Below, in pieces: positions 56,338-64,000 of a DNA stretch of 64,000 nt (the first letter of the stretch is position 1; each line of letters starts with the position of its first letter). Location of the stretch: contig JAITLL010000027.1 of the NCBI GenBank assembly GCA_031277915.1, forward strand, positions 1 to 64,000, in the 5' to 3' direction. This stretch comes from Acinetobacter sp. (GTDB lineage: Bacteria; Pseudomonadota; Gammaproteobacteria; Pseudomonadales; Moraxellaceae). The notes under the pieces are model-generated. The model was not told where the DNA came from and did not search any database. It saw only the letters and a list, made by a program, of their open reading frames with translations. Both the position numbers and the translations under genes were made by a program.

Positions 56338-57201
56338 TTAGAAAACTACAGTTTTATTGCCGTCTACAATAATCCGGTCTTCTAAATGCCACTTAACAGC
56401 GCGAGCCAAGACATTACGCTCAACATCTTCACCAAGCTCACGCAATTGTTCAACATTGTAGTCATGGCTTACGCGCTCAACATCTTGCTCAATAATTGGA
56501 CCCTGATCTAGATCGGCCGTCACATAGTGAGCTGTTGCTCCAATCAATTTTACGCCTTTTTCATACGCTTGCTTATATGGATTGGCACCCACGAAAGCTG
56601 GCAAGAAAGAATGGTGAATATTGATGATTTTCATTTCCCATTTCGCAACAAAATCTTCGCTTAAAATCTGCATGTAACGAGCAAGAACTAATAAGTCGTT
56701 GCCTTGCATTATTTCATCAATTTGAGCATAAGCTTCAGCTTTATTGTCTTTAGTTACTTTAATTACAGTAAATGGAATACCAAAATTCTCAACAGATTCA
56801 CGCAAGTCTTCATGGTTGGAAATCACATGCGTAATTTCGCAAGGTAGCGACCCACGTGCATGACGCCACAATAATTCAAGTAAAGCATGGTCGACTTTAG
56901 AAACTAAAATACCAACCTTTTTAACATCGTTTACAAAAGCAAGACGCCAGTGCATGCCATAACGCTCAGCAACGTTCGCAGCAAATGTTTGAATTAATGC
57001 ATCTTTACGTGACTGTAAATGATCAAGTTCAAATTCAACACGCATGAAATAACGTCCGCCTTGAGCTTCCGTCGCATACTGATCAAGCGCGGTAATGTTT
57101 GCACCTTGATGGTACAAAAAGCTCGATACAGCCTGTACGATCCCAGGCTTGTCTTCACAAGTAATCAGTAAACGGGCTGTATTGGCAGTGGTCATATTCA
57201 T
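56338..57201 (-). CDS. purU: formyltetrahydrofolate deformylase
   Basis: PurU hydrolyses 10-formyl-tetrahydrofolate to formate, supplying formate and balancing the one-carbon pool. The 287-residue protein has an N-terminal ACT domain (LLITCEDKPGIVQAVSSFLY) and a formyltransferase domain with NIHHSFLPAFVGANPYKQAY and the catalytic HYVTADLDQGPIIEQD. I start at the ATG at 57201; the frame extends to a TTG at 57228, and 57195 is a third option. It is monocistronic. Confidence 0.93.
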   Translation of the reverse strand: MNMTTANTARLLITCEDKPGIVQAVSSFLYHQGANITALDQYATEAQGGRYFMRVEFELDHLQSRKDALIQTFAANVAERYGMHWRLAFVNDVKKVGILVSKVDHALLELLWRHARGSLPCEITHVISNHEDLRESVENFGIPFTVIKVTKDNKAEAYAQIDEIMQGNDLLVLARYMQILSEDFVAKWEMKIINIHHSFLPAFVGANPYKQAYEKGVKLIGATAHYVTADLDQGPIIEQDVERVSHDYNVEQLRELGEDVERNVLARAVKWHLEDRIIVDGNKTVVF

Positions 57202-57275
57202 TTGGTTAATATCACTTAATTGAGACAAATTTTTAATAAGCCGAGTATTCTAGCGCTCTAAATAAACAAGCACAA

Positions 57276-57968
57276 CTATTCATCTTTTAAGGACGACAAG
57301 CTAGCAAATAGATCAGATGGCCCAAGCGACTCAAGCAATTGTTCATAAGTCGCACGGCTTTCACCCATCAAATACGGACCTTCCAAGAAAACCATTTGGC
57401 GTAATGCCTGCCAAACCCATTTTTCCTCTAGATTATTGTTGTCACTAATATGACCAGACATATATAAAAAGTTGGTCCAGTTTGTTAAGACAATCCAGAG
57501 GTTAATAATGAGCGCTTCAATTTCTGATGGCGTCATTTTCATAAGACCTGCATCAACAAAGGCTTGATAAATTTTCTGACCTTGCTGCATGACTTGCCCT
57601 GCAAATCGCGGATAGATCTTTTTAAAGTCTTCATTACTTTCAACCAAATGATAAACATCACGATGGATAAAACGATAGTTCCATAGTTGACCACTTAACA
57701 CTTGAAAGTAGTTAATTTTGTCAGTAGTCGTTAAAAGTCTGTCTTCAGGTAAGGAGAGCATTTCTAAGGTCTCAACCTGATATTGATACATTAATTCCTT
57801 AATAATTTCATGCTTGTTTCGAAAGTGGTAATACAAGTTTCCAGGACTAATCCCCAACTCTGCAGCAATATGATTGGTTGTGACAGACCGTTCACCACGC
57901 TCATTAAAGAGCTGCAAACTAATTTGTAAAATCCGGTCTTTTGTCTTCAGAGCTTTAGGTAGAGACAT
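57276..57968 (-). CDS. TetR-family transcriptional regulator
   Basis: This 230-residue regulator has an N-terminal TetR helix-turn-helix (KDRILQISLQLFNERGERSVTTNHIAAELGISPGNLYYHFRNKHEIIKEL) and a C-terminal ligand domain. It is divergent from the aldehyde dehydrogenase gene, with a perfect palindrome between them, so it probably represses that gene in response to an aldehyde or fatty substrate. The C-terminal part resembles regulators of long-chain aldehyde or alkane metabolism, but the ligand cannot be read. Confidence 0.9.
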   Translation of the reverse strand: MSLPKALKTKDRILQISLQLFNERGERSVTTNHIAAELGISPGNLYYHFRNKHEIIKELMYQYQVETLEMLSLPEDRLLTTTDKINYFQVLSGQLWNYRFIHRDVYHLVESNEDFKKIYPRFAGQVMQQGQKIYQAFVDAGLMKMTPSEIEALIINLWIVLTNWTNFLYMSGHISDNNNLEEKWVWQALRQMVFLEGPYLMGESRATYEQLLESLGPSDLFASLSSLKDE

Positions 57969-58027
57969 TTTTATAACCTTCGTTAATTCATATGGTTAAG
58001 ACGTGCATACAGAAACCAACTTGACTC

Positions 58028-58047
58028 TTTAGAGTATTTACTCTAAA
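58028..58047. promoter_or_regulatory. candidate TetR operator
   Basis: TTTAGAGT and ACTCTAAA are perfect 8-bp arms around ATTT, 60 bases from the TetR start and 33 from the aldehyde dehydrogenase start. Position and size fit a shared operator. Confidence 0.6.
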
Positions 58048-58080
58048 AAACAACTATATCAGTATATTTGGTAAGTACCG

Positions 58081-59529
58081 ATGAACAGTCAAACAAAAAC
58101 AAATCCAGAGACTCAGCTTCCTTATGATGTTCAGCATTTAAATGATTTGCTAGAGCAGCAAAAGATTGGCTACTTACGTCATCCGGTACCCACTGCTAAA
58201 GAGCGTATTGATCGTTTAGCTCGTCTTAAAAGAGTCTTGGTAAAATATCAAGATCAGATTGCTGAAGCAATTAGCCTTGATTATGGCAATCGTGCCATTA
58301 TGGAAACCAAAATTGGCGAATTGCTTACTTGTCTTGAACAAATCAAGTATTACAGTAAACATCTAACCGCATGGATGAAACCATCAAAACGCCATATCAG
58401 TGTATTACATCAGCCAGCAAAAGGTTGGGTACAATATCAACCAATGGGTATTATTGGCATTATTACCCCGTGGAACTATCCATTACTTTTATCAGTTGGT
58501 CCACTGATCTGTGCCCTCGCAGCAGGTAACCATGCCATGATCAAAATTTCGAGTGCCTCTCCTAACTTTGGACGAGTACTTGAAAGTGCATTAGCAGAGG
58601 CATTTCCACAAGAGTTGGTCGCTGTTGTAAATGGCGGTGGTGTCATCTCTGATGCGTTTAGTCATTTAGCTTTCGATAAAATGATTTTCACAGGCTCAAC
58701 TTCTGTTGGTAGAACAGTCATGACAGCCGCAGCTCAAAATCTGGTGCCAGTTATTCTTGAGTTGGGCGGTAAATCCCCTGCACTTGTACACGCTTCTGTA
58801 GATATGAAGGATGTGGCACAGCGTATTGCTGTTGGTAAATTATGGAACGCAGGTCAAACATGTGTTGCACCGGACCATATTTTCTTACCACGTGGTAAAA
58901 CCGCCGAGTTCATCGAAAATTTTAAATTGATTGTGGCTGGAATGTACCCTCTTTTCCGCGACAACCAAGACTACACTTCTATTATTAATGATAAACAGTA
59001 CAACCGTATTCAAGGCTATCTAGAAAATGCTCGTGATCAAGGTGCCCGTATTGTTGAAATTAATCCGCAAAATGAAATTTTAGATGATGTCCGCAAAATT
59101 CCACCGACTTTGGTGACTGGTGTAACAACTGCAATGGATATTATGCAGAATGAAATTTTTGGTCCGGTTCTACCTATTTTAGAATATGACCAAATAGAAG
59201 AAGTCATTGAGTTTATTAATAGTCGTCCGCGTCCACTAGCAATGTATTATTTTGACTATGATCAGGCACGTGCAGATTATGTCTCGCAGCATACCCATTC
59301 AGGACATTTCGGAATTAATATGGTTATTACCCATGTTGCTCAAGATGACTTGCCATTTGGCGGAATTGGTGCATCAGGTATGGGCAAATATCATGGGCCA
59401 GAAGGCTTCTTTGGGTTGTCACATGAACGTTCAGTGATGTCAAATCCAAAACTTTATAGCCTCAAATATATTCTTCCGCCGTTTAATAAACCGATTCATC
59501 GCTTCATTTCGAAAACCTTGTTGCGTTAA
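58081..59529 (+). CDS. aldehyde dehydrogenase, coniferyl-aldehyde-dehydrogenase-like
   Basis: This is a 482-residue NAD(P)-dependent aldehyde dehydrogenase of the coniferyl-aldehyde/fatty-aldehyde group. It has the fold landmarks MGIIGIITPWNYPLLLSVGPL, FTGSTSVGRTVM, the catalytic Glu in LELGGKSPALV, and the catalytic Cys in GQTCVAPDHIF. The C-terminus is hydrophobic and basic (YILPPFNKPIHRFISKTLLR), which suggests possible membrane contact. It is divergent from a TetR regulator, and a terminator follows. Confidence 0.9.
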   Translation: MNSQTKTNPETQLPYDVQHLNDLLEQQKIGYLRHPVPTAKERIDRLARLKRVLVKYQDQIAEAISLDYGNRAIMETKIGELLTCLEQIKYYSKHLTAWMKPSKRHISVLHQPAKGWVQYQPMGIIGIITPWNYPLLLSVGPLICALAAGNHAMIKISSASPNFGRVLESALAEAFPQELVAVVNGGGVISDAFSHLAFDKMIFTGSTSVGRTVMTAAAQNLVPVILELGGKSPALVHASVDMKDVAQRIAVGKLWNAGQTCVAPDHIFLPRGKTAEFIENFKLIVAGMYPLFRDNQDYTSIINDKQYNRIQGYLENARDQGARIVEINPQNEILDDVRKIPPTLVTGVTTAMDIMQNEIFGPVLPILEYDQIEEVIEFINSRPRPLAMYYFDYDQARADYVSQHTHSGHFGINMVITHVAQDDLPFGGIGASGMGKYHGPEGFFGLSHERSVMSNPKLYSLKYILPPFNKPIHRFISKTLLR

Positions 59530-59538
59530 CTGATCAAG

Positions 59539-59572
59539 GCATGATCTGTTACACTAGATCATGCTTCGTTTT
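59539..59572 (+). terminator. terminator after the aldehyde dehydrogenase gene
   Basis: GCATGATCT / AGATCATGC stem with an 8-base loop, followed by TTCGTTTTT. Confidence 0.85.
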
Positions 59573-59584
59573 TACCAATTTCGC

Positions 59585-59613
59585 TTGTCTTTTAATCGTA
59601 TTTTTGGTATAAA
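59585..59613 (+). promoter_or_regulatory. candidate sigma-70 promoter of rpmBG
   Basis: TTGTCT and TATAAA spaced by 17 bases, 84 bases upstream of the rpmB start. Good spacing and hexamers, as expected for ribosomal protein genes. Confidence 0.65.
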
Positions 59614-59696
59614 ACGCCCCTTGAATGAATTCATCCGTTTACATTTAGTATGACTGGCCACAGATTTGCTGTTGGCTAAATCAATGGAGTTACACC

Positions 59697-59933
59697 ATGT
59701 CTAAGGTTTGCCAAGTTACCGGCAAGCGTCCAGTCGTTGGTAACAACGTCTCACACGCCAACAACAAAACCAAGCGCCGGTTCGAGCCGAACCTGCACCA
59801 CCACCGTTTCTGGTTAGAAAGCGAAAAACGTTTTGTACGTCTTCGTTTAACCACTAAGGGTATGCGTATTATTGACAAATTGGGTATCGAAAAGGTTGTT
59901 GCAGACCTTCGTGCTCAAGGTCAAAAGATCTAA
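59697..59933 (+). CDS. rpmB: 50S ribosomal protein L28
   Basis: L28 (78 residues) belongs to the large ribosomal subunit. The sequence [59 protein letters not shown] is a textbook match. It is followed by rpmG after 12 bases, the conserved pair. Confidence 0.99.
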
Positions 59934-59945
59934 GGAGTCTGAACA

Positions 59946-60101
59946 ATGCGTGATAAGATTCGTCTCGTTTCTACAGCTGGTACAGGTTATTTCTATACCA
60001 CGACTAAAAACAAACGTACTATGCCGGAAAAAATGGAAATCAAAAAATTTGATCCAAAAATCCGTCAACACGTGATTTTCAAAGAAGCTAAAATCAAATA
60101 A
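59946..60101 (+). CDS. rpmG: 50S ribosomal protein L33
   Basis: L33 (51 residues) starts [37 protein letters not shown], with no zinc-binding Cys pairs, so it is the zinc-independent form. It follows rpmB with a good TAAGGAGTC site and ends at a strong terminator. Confidence 0.98.
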   Translation: MRDKIRLVSTAGTGYFYTTTKNKRTMPEKMEIKKFDPKIRQHVIFKEAKIK

Positions 60102-60112
60102 TTTTAGCGTCA

Positions 60113-60150
60113 AAAAAAACGACTTCTTAAAGAAGTCGTTTTTTTTTTGC
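60113..60150 (+). terminator. terminator after rpmG
   Basis: CGACTTCTT / AGAAGTCG stem with long A and T flanks on both sides, just after rpmG. Confidence 0.92.
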
Positions 60151-60249
60151 ATTTTTTTTATACCCACCTTTTTGTTAAACTTTCTACATATTCCGCCTTG
60201 GCATTTTTTATGCTTGTCTTTAGCCTAACTCACGTAAAAGGAGTTTTTA

Positions 60250-61959
60250 GTGCCGCATGACGTAGATTTAATTATTTTACTTGCTGTTGGTTTCGGCGTT
60301 GCCCTCTTTTTTGGCTATATTGCTGCCCGACTACGACTTCCCCCTCTTATCGGCTACTTAATTGCCGGAATTATTATTAGTCCCAACACTCCCGGTATAG
60401 AAGCAGACATTCATCTAGCCAACCAACTTGCTGAACTTGGTGTAATGTTTCTTATGTTTGGCGTTGGGATGCATTTTTCATTAAATGATCTTTTACAAGT
60501 TCGACGTATTGCCTTACCAGGTGCGATTTTACAAATTGCCGTTGCTACCTTACTTGGTCTTGGTGTTTCAATGTTATGGGGCTGGAGCTTTGGTTCTGCA
60601 CTGGTTTTTGGCTTAAGCCTATCGTGTGCGAGTACCGTTGTATTATTAAAAGCTTTAGGAGATCGTGGTCTTTTAGACTCTATAAACGGCAAAATTGCTG
60701 TAGGTTGGCTGCTAGTTGAAGATTTAGTGATGGTACTGGTTTTAGTACTTCTTCCAGCTACAGCCGTTTTACTCGGGGGAAAAGCACCTGCAGGCGCAGA
60801 AGGTAATATCTGGCTAACCCTTGGGATCACCCTATTAAAGGTGGTTGGCTTTATTGCCTTTATGCTCATTGTCGGCAAGCGTGTCGTTCCTATTATTATG
60901 CAGTTCGTTGCTCGCCTAGGTTCAAGAGAGCTATTTACGCTGACCGTCGTAGCAGCAGCTGTCTCAATCGCCTATGGCTCTTATGCCATCTTTGGTGTTT
61001 CAATGGCATTAGGCGCATTTTTTGCAGGCATGGTCGTTAAAGAATCGGACTTTAGCCACCGTGCAGAAGAAGAAACGCTCCCACTACGTGAAATTTTCTC
61101 GATTTTATTTTTCGTTTCGGTAGGAATGTTGTTTGACCCACATATCCTTATCGAGCGCCCACTTCATATTTTGGCAGTCATTGCGATCATTATGGTGGGT
61201 AAAACTCTTGCTGCAATGGCGTTGGTTTTATTCTTCCGCTATCCAATCAATACCGCTTTGACCGTCGGGGCCAGCCTTGCACAAATTGGTGAGTTTTCAT
61301 TTATTTTGGCAACACTGGGGGTTTCTTTAGGTCTATTAACTCCAGAAGCTCAAAACTTGATTTTAGCAGGTGCTTTATTCTCAATTACACTGAACTCTTT
61401 TGTTTTCTCGGCAGTTGAACCTGTACAACGCTGGATTCGTGAACGCTCTCATTTAGCACGGCTCCTTGAGCGCAGTGGTGACCCACTCGCAATGTTGCCA
61501 GATGAAGTTGATCAAGCTTACCTGCGCGATCAAGTCGTAATTGTAGGATATGGTGGTGTTGGACGACGTATTACTGAAAATTTAATTAATCAGAATATTA
61601 AAGTCGTAATTGCAGAAGAAAATCGCGAAATAGTAGAAAAGCTACGTCAGTCAAATATTGCCGCTGTGAGTGGTGTCGCAACTGAACCCGGTGTTTTAAT
61701 TCAGGCTCATATCATGCATGCACGACTACTCGTGATTTCCCCTATGGATATTTTAGATATTCACCGAATTGTAGATATTGCCAAACAATTAAACCCTCAA
61801 ATTCAGGTTTTAATTTGTGCAGAAAGCAAAGAAGAAGCCACCATCATTCGAGATGAAAATATTGGTGAAGTATTTTATGCAAAAGAAGAAATGGCAAAGA
61901 ATATGAGTCATCATATTTTAAATCAAATCGAACTCGCGCATCAATCAGCACATCATTAA
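60250..61959 (+). CDS. CPA2-family cation/proton antiporter with RCK domain (YbaL/KefB-like)
   Basis: This 569-residue inner-membrane protein has about 12-13 hydrophobic segments of a CPA2 exchanger (residues 1-390; LPPLIGYLIAGIIISPNTPG, FGLSLSCASTVVLLKALGDRG) and a C-terminal RCK-N/TrkA-N domain (VVIVGYGGVGRRITENLINQN, about 425-550) that binds a nucleotide. It resembles E. coli YbaL more than KefB/KefC. It probably moves K+ or Na+ against H+. The GTG start follows AAAAGGAG. Confidence 0.9.
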   Translation: MPHDVDLIILLAVGFGVALFFGYIAARLRLPPLIGYLIAGIIISPNTPGIEADIHLANQLAELGVMFLMFGVGMHFSLNDLLQVRRIALPGAILQIAVATLLGLGVSMLWGWSFGSALVFGLSLSCASTVVLLKALGDRGLLDSINGKIAVGWLLVEDLVMVLVLVLLPATAVLLGGKAPAGAEGNIWLTLGITLLKVVGFIAFMLIVGKRVVPIIMQFVARLGSRELFTLTVVAAAVSIAYGSYAIFGVSMALGAFFAGMVVKESDFSHRAEEETLPLREIFSILFFVSVGMLFDPHILIERPLHILAVIAIIMVGKTLAAMALVLFFRYPINTALTVGASLAQIGEFSFILATLGVSLGLLTPEAQNLILAGALFSITLNSFVFSAVEPVQRWIRERSHLARLLERSGDPLAMLPDEVDQAYLRDQVVIVGYGGVGRRITENLINQNIKVVIAEENREIVEKLRQSNIAAVSGVATEPGVLIQAHIMHARLLVISPMDILDIHRIVDIAKQLNPQIQVLICAESKEEATIIRDENIGEVFYAKEEMAKNMSHHILNQIELAHQSAHH

Positions 61960-61966
61960 CTCATAC

Positions 61967-61997
61967 AAAAAAGCGTACTCAAGAGTACGCTTTTTTT
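61967..61997. terminator. bidirectional terminator after the antiporter gene
   Basis: AAAAAAGCGTACTC / GAGTACGCTTTTTTT stem with an AA loop between convergent genes. Confidence 0.92.
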
Positions 61998-62274
61998 AAC
62001 TTAAGAACTTAGGTTGCTCATCTACAACTTCGGCCTGCCATTCATTAACCTGCTTTTCGAGCAGCCCAAATAAAGCAGCCTGAATCATATGCTGTGCCAC
62101 TACAGACGTTTGCTCACCTAATATTTCTTTTAGTTCATCACTAAACTGAATTTTAACCAAGGGCTCTTTTTCAGAACCAGCATTACGCAAGGCGAGTTCA
62201 CCACCTTCAAGTTGGACTAACTCCAACACTGCTTCTTGATTTCCAAATAACTCTTTCAATTGCTGTATAGACAT
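61996..62274 (-). CDS. small conserved protein of unknown function
   Basis: I do not recognise this 92-residue acidic protein (MSIQQLKELFGNQEAVLELVQLEGGELALRN). It has no signal or membrane segment and looks alpha-beta with a Glu-rich stretch. The ATG at 62274 is preceded by GGAGGAAG, which makes this start clear; the longer frame to 62325 is not supported. A hairpin (CCATGTT / AACATGG) lies directly before the ribosome site and may regulate translation. Confidence 0.6.
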   Translation of the reverse strand: MSIQQLKELFGNQEAVLELVQLEGGELALRNAGSEKEPLVKIQFSDELKEILGEQTSVVAQHMIQAALFGLLEKQVNEWQAEVVDEQPKFLS

Positions 62275-62283
62275 ATACTTCCT

Positions 62284-62299
62284 CCATGTTTCAACATGG
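62284..62299 (-). promoter_or_regulatory. hairpin beside a ribosome binding site
   Basis: CCATGTT-TC-AACATGG is a perfect 7-bp stem with a very short loop. On the minus strand its right arm abuts AGGAAG of the Shine-Dalgarno of the 62274 gene. A second pair GCAAAG / CTTTGC lies upstream of it. Translation control is possible. Confidence 0.3.
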
Positions 62300-62386
62300 T
62301 GGCAAAGCACCCTTGCACTTTGCATCTCTCGTCCTATTTATATAGGCGCACTGGGATTAAATTTCAAGCACTCAGGTAGTTTAATT

Positions 62387-62890
62387 TTAGAACTCAACCA
62401 TTTCATTACGAAAACCATCAATTAAATGACTTAACTCTCTATGCCATTCACGCAAAATTTTCACATCTGGCAGCCATGATTGTGGCCCCTGAGTCACTTT
62501 AATAATCAAATTAGAAGACGTTTCTTCTTCCGGTGTCGGTTCAGTAGGTTCAGGTGCATATTGGCACATACGGTAAGCACGTTTTAATTCTGCAATAAAC
62601 CCATCTTTCGCAAGCTGCTGTAAAACAGAAACTTCCGGAGAAACTTGTCCTTTTGCAGCCATATGCTCTTCAATCGATTTCAATGTTGGCTGCAAGTCAT
62701 TTAAACGGTAGTAACGCACCAGTTCTTGCAGAAATGCCAACATTGCACCATGTAAATGAAATACAGCTGTTTCACGATACGCTTGTACCTGCTGTACATG
62801 ATCAGTTTGCTCTGCTTGTTGACACGCTAAGCGCGCAAAATAGAGTTTTTGATTGGTACGATCGGCATGATAACGAGCAACACGTGACAT
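62387..62890 (-). CDS. conserved hypothetical protein, DUF6586-like
   Basis: This is a 167-residue helical protein (MSRVARYHADRTNQKLYFARLACQQAEQ) that resembles short conserved Pseudomonadales proteins of the DUF6586 kind; the name is from memory. It has no signal peptide. The N-terminal helical part (about 1-75) is followed by a Glu/Pro-rich linker (TEPTPEEETSS) and a basic tail. I use the ATG at 62890, behind CAGGAAAG; the track extends upstream without support. The function is unknown. Confidence 0.6.
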   Translation of the reverse strand: MSRVARYHADRTNQKLYFARLACQQAEQTDHVQQVQAYRETAVFHLHGAMLAFLQELVRYYRLNDLQPTLKSIEEHMAAKGQVSPEVSVLQQLAKDGFIAELKRAYRMCQYAPEPTEPTPEEETSSNLIIKVTQGPQSWLPDVKILREWHRELSHLIDGFRNEMVEF

Positions 62891-62970
62891 AACTAAACTT
62901 TCCTGTTCTAAAATTGCCATCAATATGGCTATTCTTAGCTTAACGACTCCATTAATAAAATCAACGCTAT

Positions 62971-63333
62971 TTATGGAAAATCCAAAGCAACTTTATAAAT
63001 TTTACGTTTAGCCGAAACTTTCAACTGCCGCTTCAAAGGACGCACATTACTTAGAACCCAAGCAAAATACCCTTCGCTCCAAGCAGATGCACAGGCTGGT
63101 TTGACCTCGTCATTTCGCCAAGTATGAATAGAATCAACATCAACCAAAGCGACAGCAATTCCTTTTTCTTCATCAGTATCTTTGAGTAGAAAGTTCTGGT
63201 TTTCGACAATTAATAGATCTTTAAGAGGTAACTCAGTAGGCACCCATGAATGCACTTCAAGTATTTTTACACCTTCAGTGATACGAGTACCATTTGGCGT
63301 TACAATCGAGAGAGCTAAAAATTATCTTTTCAT
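62971..63333 (-). pseudogene. ASCH-domain protein, stopped at codon 4
   Basis: Reading from the ATG at 63333 gives MKR, a TAA at codon 4 (63324-63322), then FLALSIVTPNGTRITEGVKILEVHSW and a long frame to 62971. The second part fits an ASCH domain (LALSI...G.K..EVRSW, then LLIVENQNF), a fold predicted to bind RNA or nucleotides. No ATG, GTG or TTG lies between the stop and 63255, where a GTG would drop the conserved N-terminal strand. It lies nine bases after the RRM gene. One base change (for example TAT to TAA) would account for the stop. Confidence 0.6.
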
Positions 63334-63342
63334 AAGAAAAAC

Positions 63343-63582
63343 TTACTCTTCGGCTGCTTTAACGCGAATTCCATAGCCTTTAACTTTAAGCGTATTTAAG
63401 CCCTTAATAGCTTTGATCGCTTCACGCGGATTAGGCATTTCGACAAAGCCAAAACCCTTTGATTTACCAGTCTCTTTATCGGTTACAACAACACAAGAAT
63501 CAACTTTACCATAAGCCTTAAACAGCTCTAAAACTTCAGCTTCAGTCACTAAACGATCTAAATTACGAACTAATATTTTCAT
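63343..63582 (-). CDS. small RRM-type RNA-binding protein
   Basis: This 79-residue protein is almost entirely one RRM domain. RNP2 is ILVRNLD (residues 3-9) and RNP1 is KSKGFGFVEM, with the C-terminal KVKGYGIRVKAAEE. Bacterial single-RRM proteins of this type bind RNA, often in cold or stress adaptation. The ATG at 63582 follows GAAGG; a longer frame to 63618 lacks family match. The ASCH pseudogene follows after nine bases. Confidence 0.88.
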   Translation of the reverse strand: MKILVRNLDRLVTEAEVLELFKAYGKVDSCVVVTDKETGKSKGFGFVEMPNPREAIKAIKGLNTLKVKGYGIRVKAAEE

Positions 63583-63655
63583 TTTCCAACCTTCATTGGC
63601 CATCAAAATAAAGGCCAATATACATTTGAGTATTTACAGTGTCTTATACAGTAGT

Positions 63656-64000
63656 TTAGTCGAGATCGATACCAAAACCTAAATTTACTGTACGTGAAGT
63701 GTTCCATTGTTTTTTGGCAAATGGCTGCGGAACTTGACGATGAATTTTTGCCTGAACCAGATGAGTTGGTAAATCATTTAGGAAATAACTTTCGATTTTT
63801 CGGCCTTGCTCATCATACTGATCTTGTGACCATGTATTGAGATTTTGCTTGGTCAAAATCAATTCATTTTCCGCACGTGTTAATGCAACATATAATACGC
63901 GGCGCTCTTCTTCGACATCATCAAAATCGCCCTGCGCGCGTGCATATGGAAATTGATTTGGTGAGACATGTGGCACATAGCACACCTTTTGTTCTGCACC
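63656..64000 (-). CDS. UvrD/Rep-family helicase, C-terminal part
   Basis: These 114 codons are the end of a superfamily 1A helicase that starts outside the window. The frame runs to the edge (GAEQKVCYVPHV...). Motif VI is VEEERRVLYVALTRAENELIL. The protein ends with LNLGFGIDLD-like residues (VNLGFGIDLD). This resembles UvrD, Rep or a PcrA relative; the name cannot be decided from this part alone. Confidence 0.85.
   Translation of the reverse strand, partial: GAEQKVCYVPHVSPNQFPYARAQGDFDDVEEERRVLYVALTRAENELILTKQNLNTWSQDQYDEQGRKIESYFLNDLPTHLVQAKIHRQVPQPFAKKQWNTSRTVNLGFGIDLD

Overview
The window looks like the core chromosome of an Acinetobacter, most likely the A. calcoaceticus-baumannii complex. 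The reasons are the low G+C, AT-rich intergenic DNA, the protein sequences themselves (Acinetobacter-style BamB, PilF, TonB, and a PiuA/PiuC iron locus) and the gene orders der-bamB-yfgM-hisS-ispG-rodZ-pilF-rlmN-ndk, tig-clpP-clpX, lgt-thyA-folA and tonB-exbB-exbD. This is an inference from protein resemblance, since no 16S gene is present. No phage, integron, insertion sequence, CRISPR array, tRNA or rRNA was seen.

Layout. 1-8100 (minus strand): a compact housekeeping block for ribosome assembly (der), outer-membrane assembly (bamB, yfgM), translation (hisS), isoprenoids (ispG), cell shape (rodZ), type IV pili (pilF), RNA methylation (rlmN) and nucleotides (ndk). 8200-12900: iscX, a PAP2 phosphatase with a glycosyltransferase, and the periplasmic protease prc, with nagZ divergent. 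14200-18000: a methyltransferase, an alpha/beta hydrolase fused to a PilZ-like domain, and proA. 18000-26800: gluconate uptake and phosphorylation (gntT, gntK), the Entner-Doudoroff pair edd-eda, then acetate overflow (ackA-pta) and a class I fumarase. 30100-33700: clpX, clpP and tig. 34000-37200: an iron-uptake locus (piuA receptor with a Fur-like box, piuC dioxygenase). 37300-42500: leuA behind a Leu-rich leader ORF, metX-metW, a Sel1 protein and rdgB. 43800-47500: tatABC followed by a Tat-dependent phoX phosphatase. Each of these two units has a tandem Pho-box-like array of four 7-mers at exact 11-bp spacing. 48400-52700: lgt, two small paralogous membrane proteins, thyA, folA and a DUF4105 protein. 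52700-57200: an ArsR-like remnant, an SRPBCC protein, msrA, tonB-exbB-exbD and purU. 57300-64000: a TetR regulator divergent from an aldehyde dehydrogenase, rpmB-rpmG, a CPA2 antiporter, small conserved genes, an RRM protein with a broken ASCH gene, and the end of a UvrD-like helicase.

The genes combine into a few functional stories. Gluconate enters through GntT, is phosphorylated by GntK and split by Edd/Eda, and surplus acetyl-CoA can leave through Pta/AckA. PiuA at the outer membrane would be energised by the TonB/ExbB/ExbD system encoded 18 kb away. TatABC would export the folded PhoX under phosphate limitation.

The most unusual signals are the matching Pho-box arrays of tatA and phoX, a perfect 50-bp loopless palindrome between tonB and purU, two long inverted repeats plus a Leu-rich leader ORF before leuA, the hydrolase-PilZ fusion, an ASCH gene stopped at codon 4, and the fossil of an ArsR regulator in front of an SRPBCC gene. 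I found no convincing wholly new multi-gene defence or mobile system.
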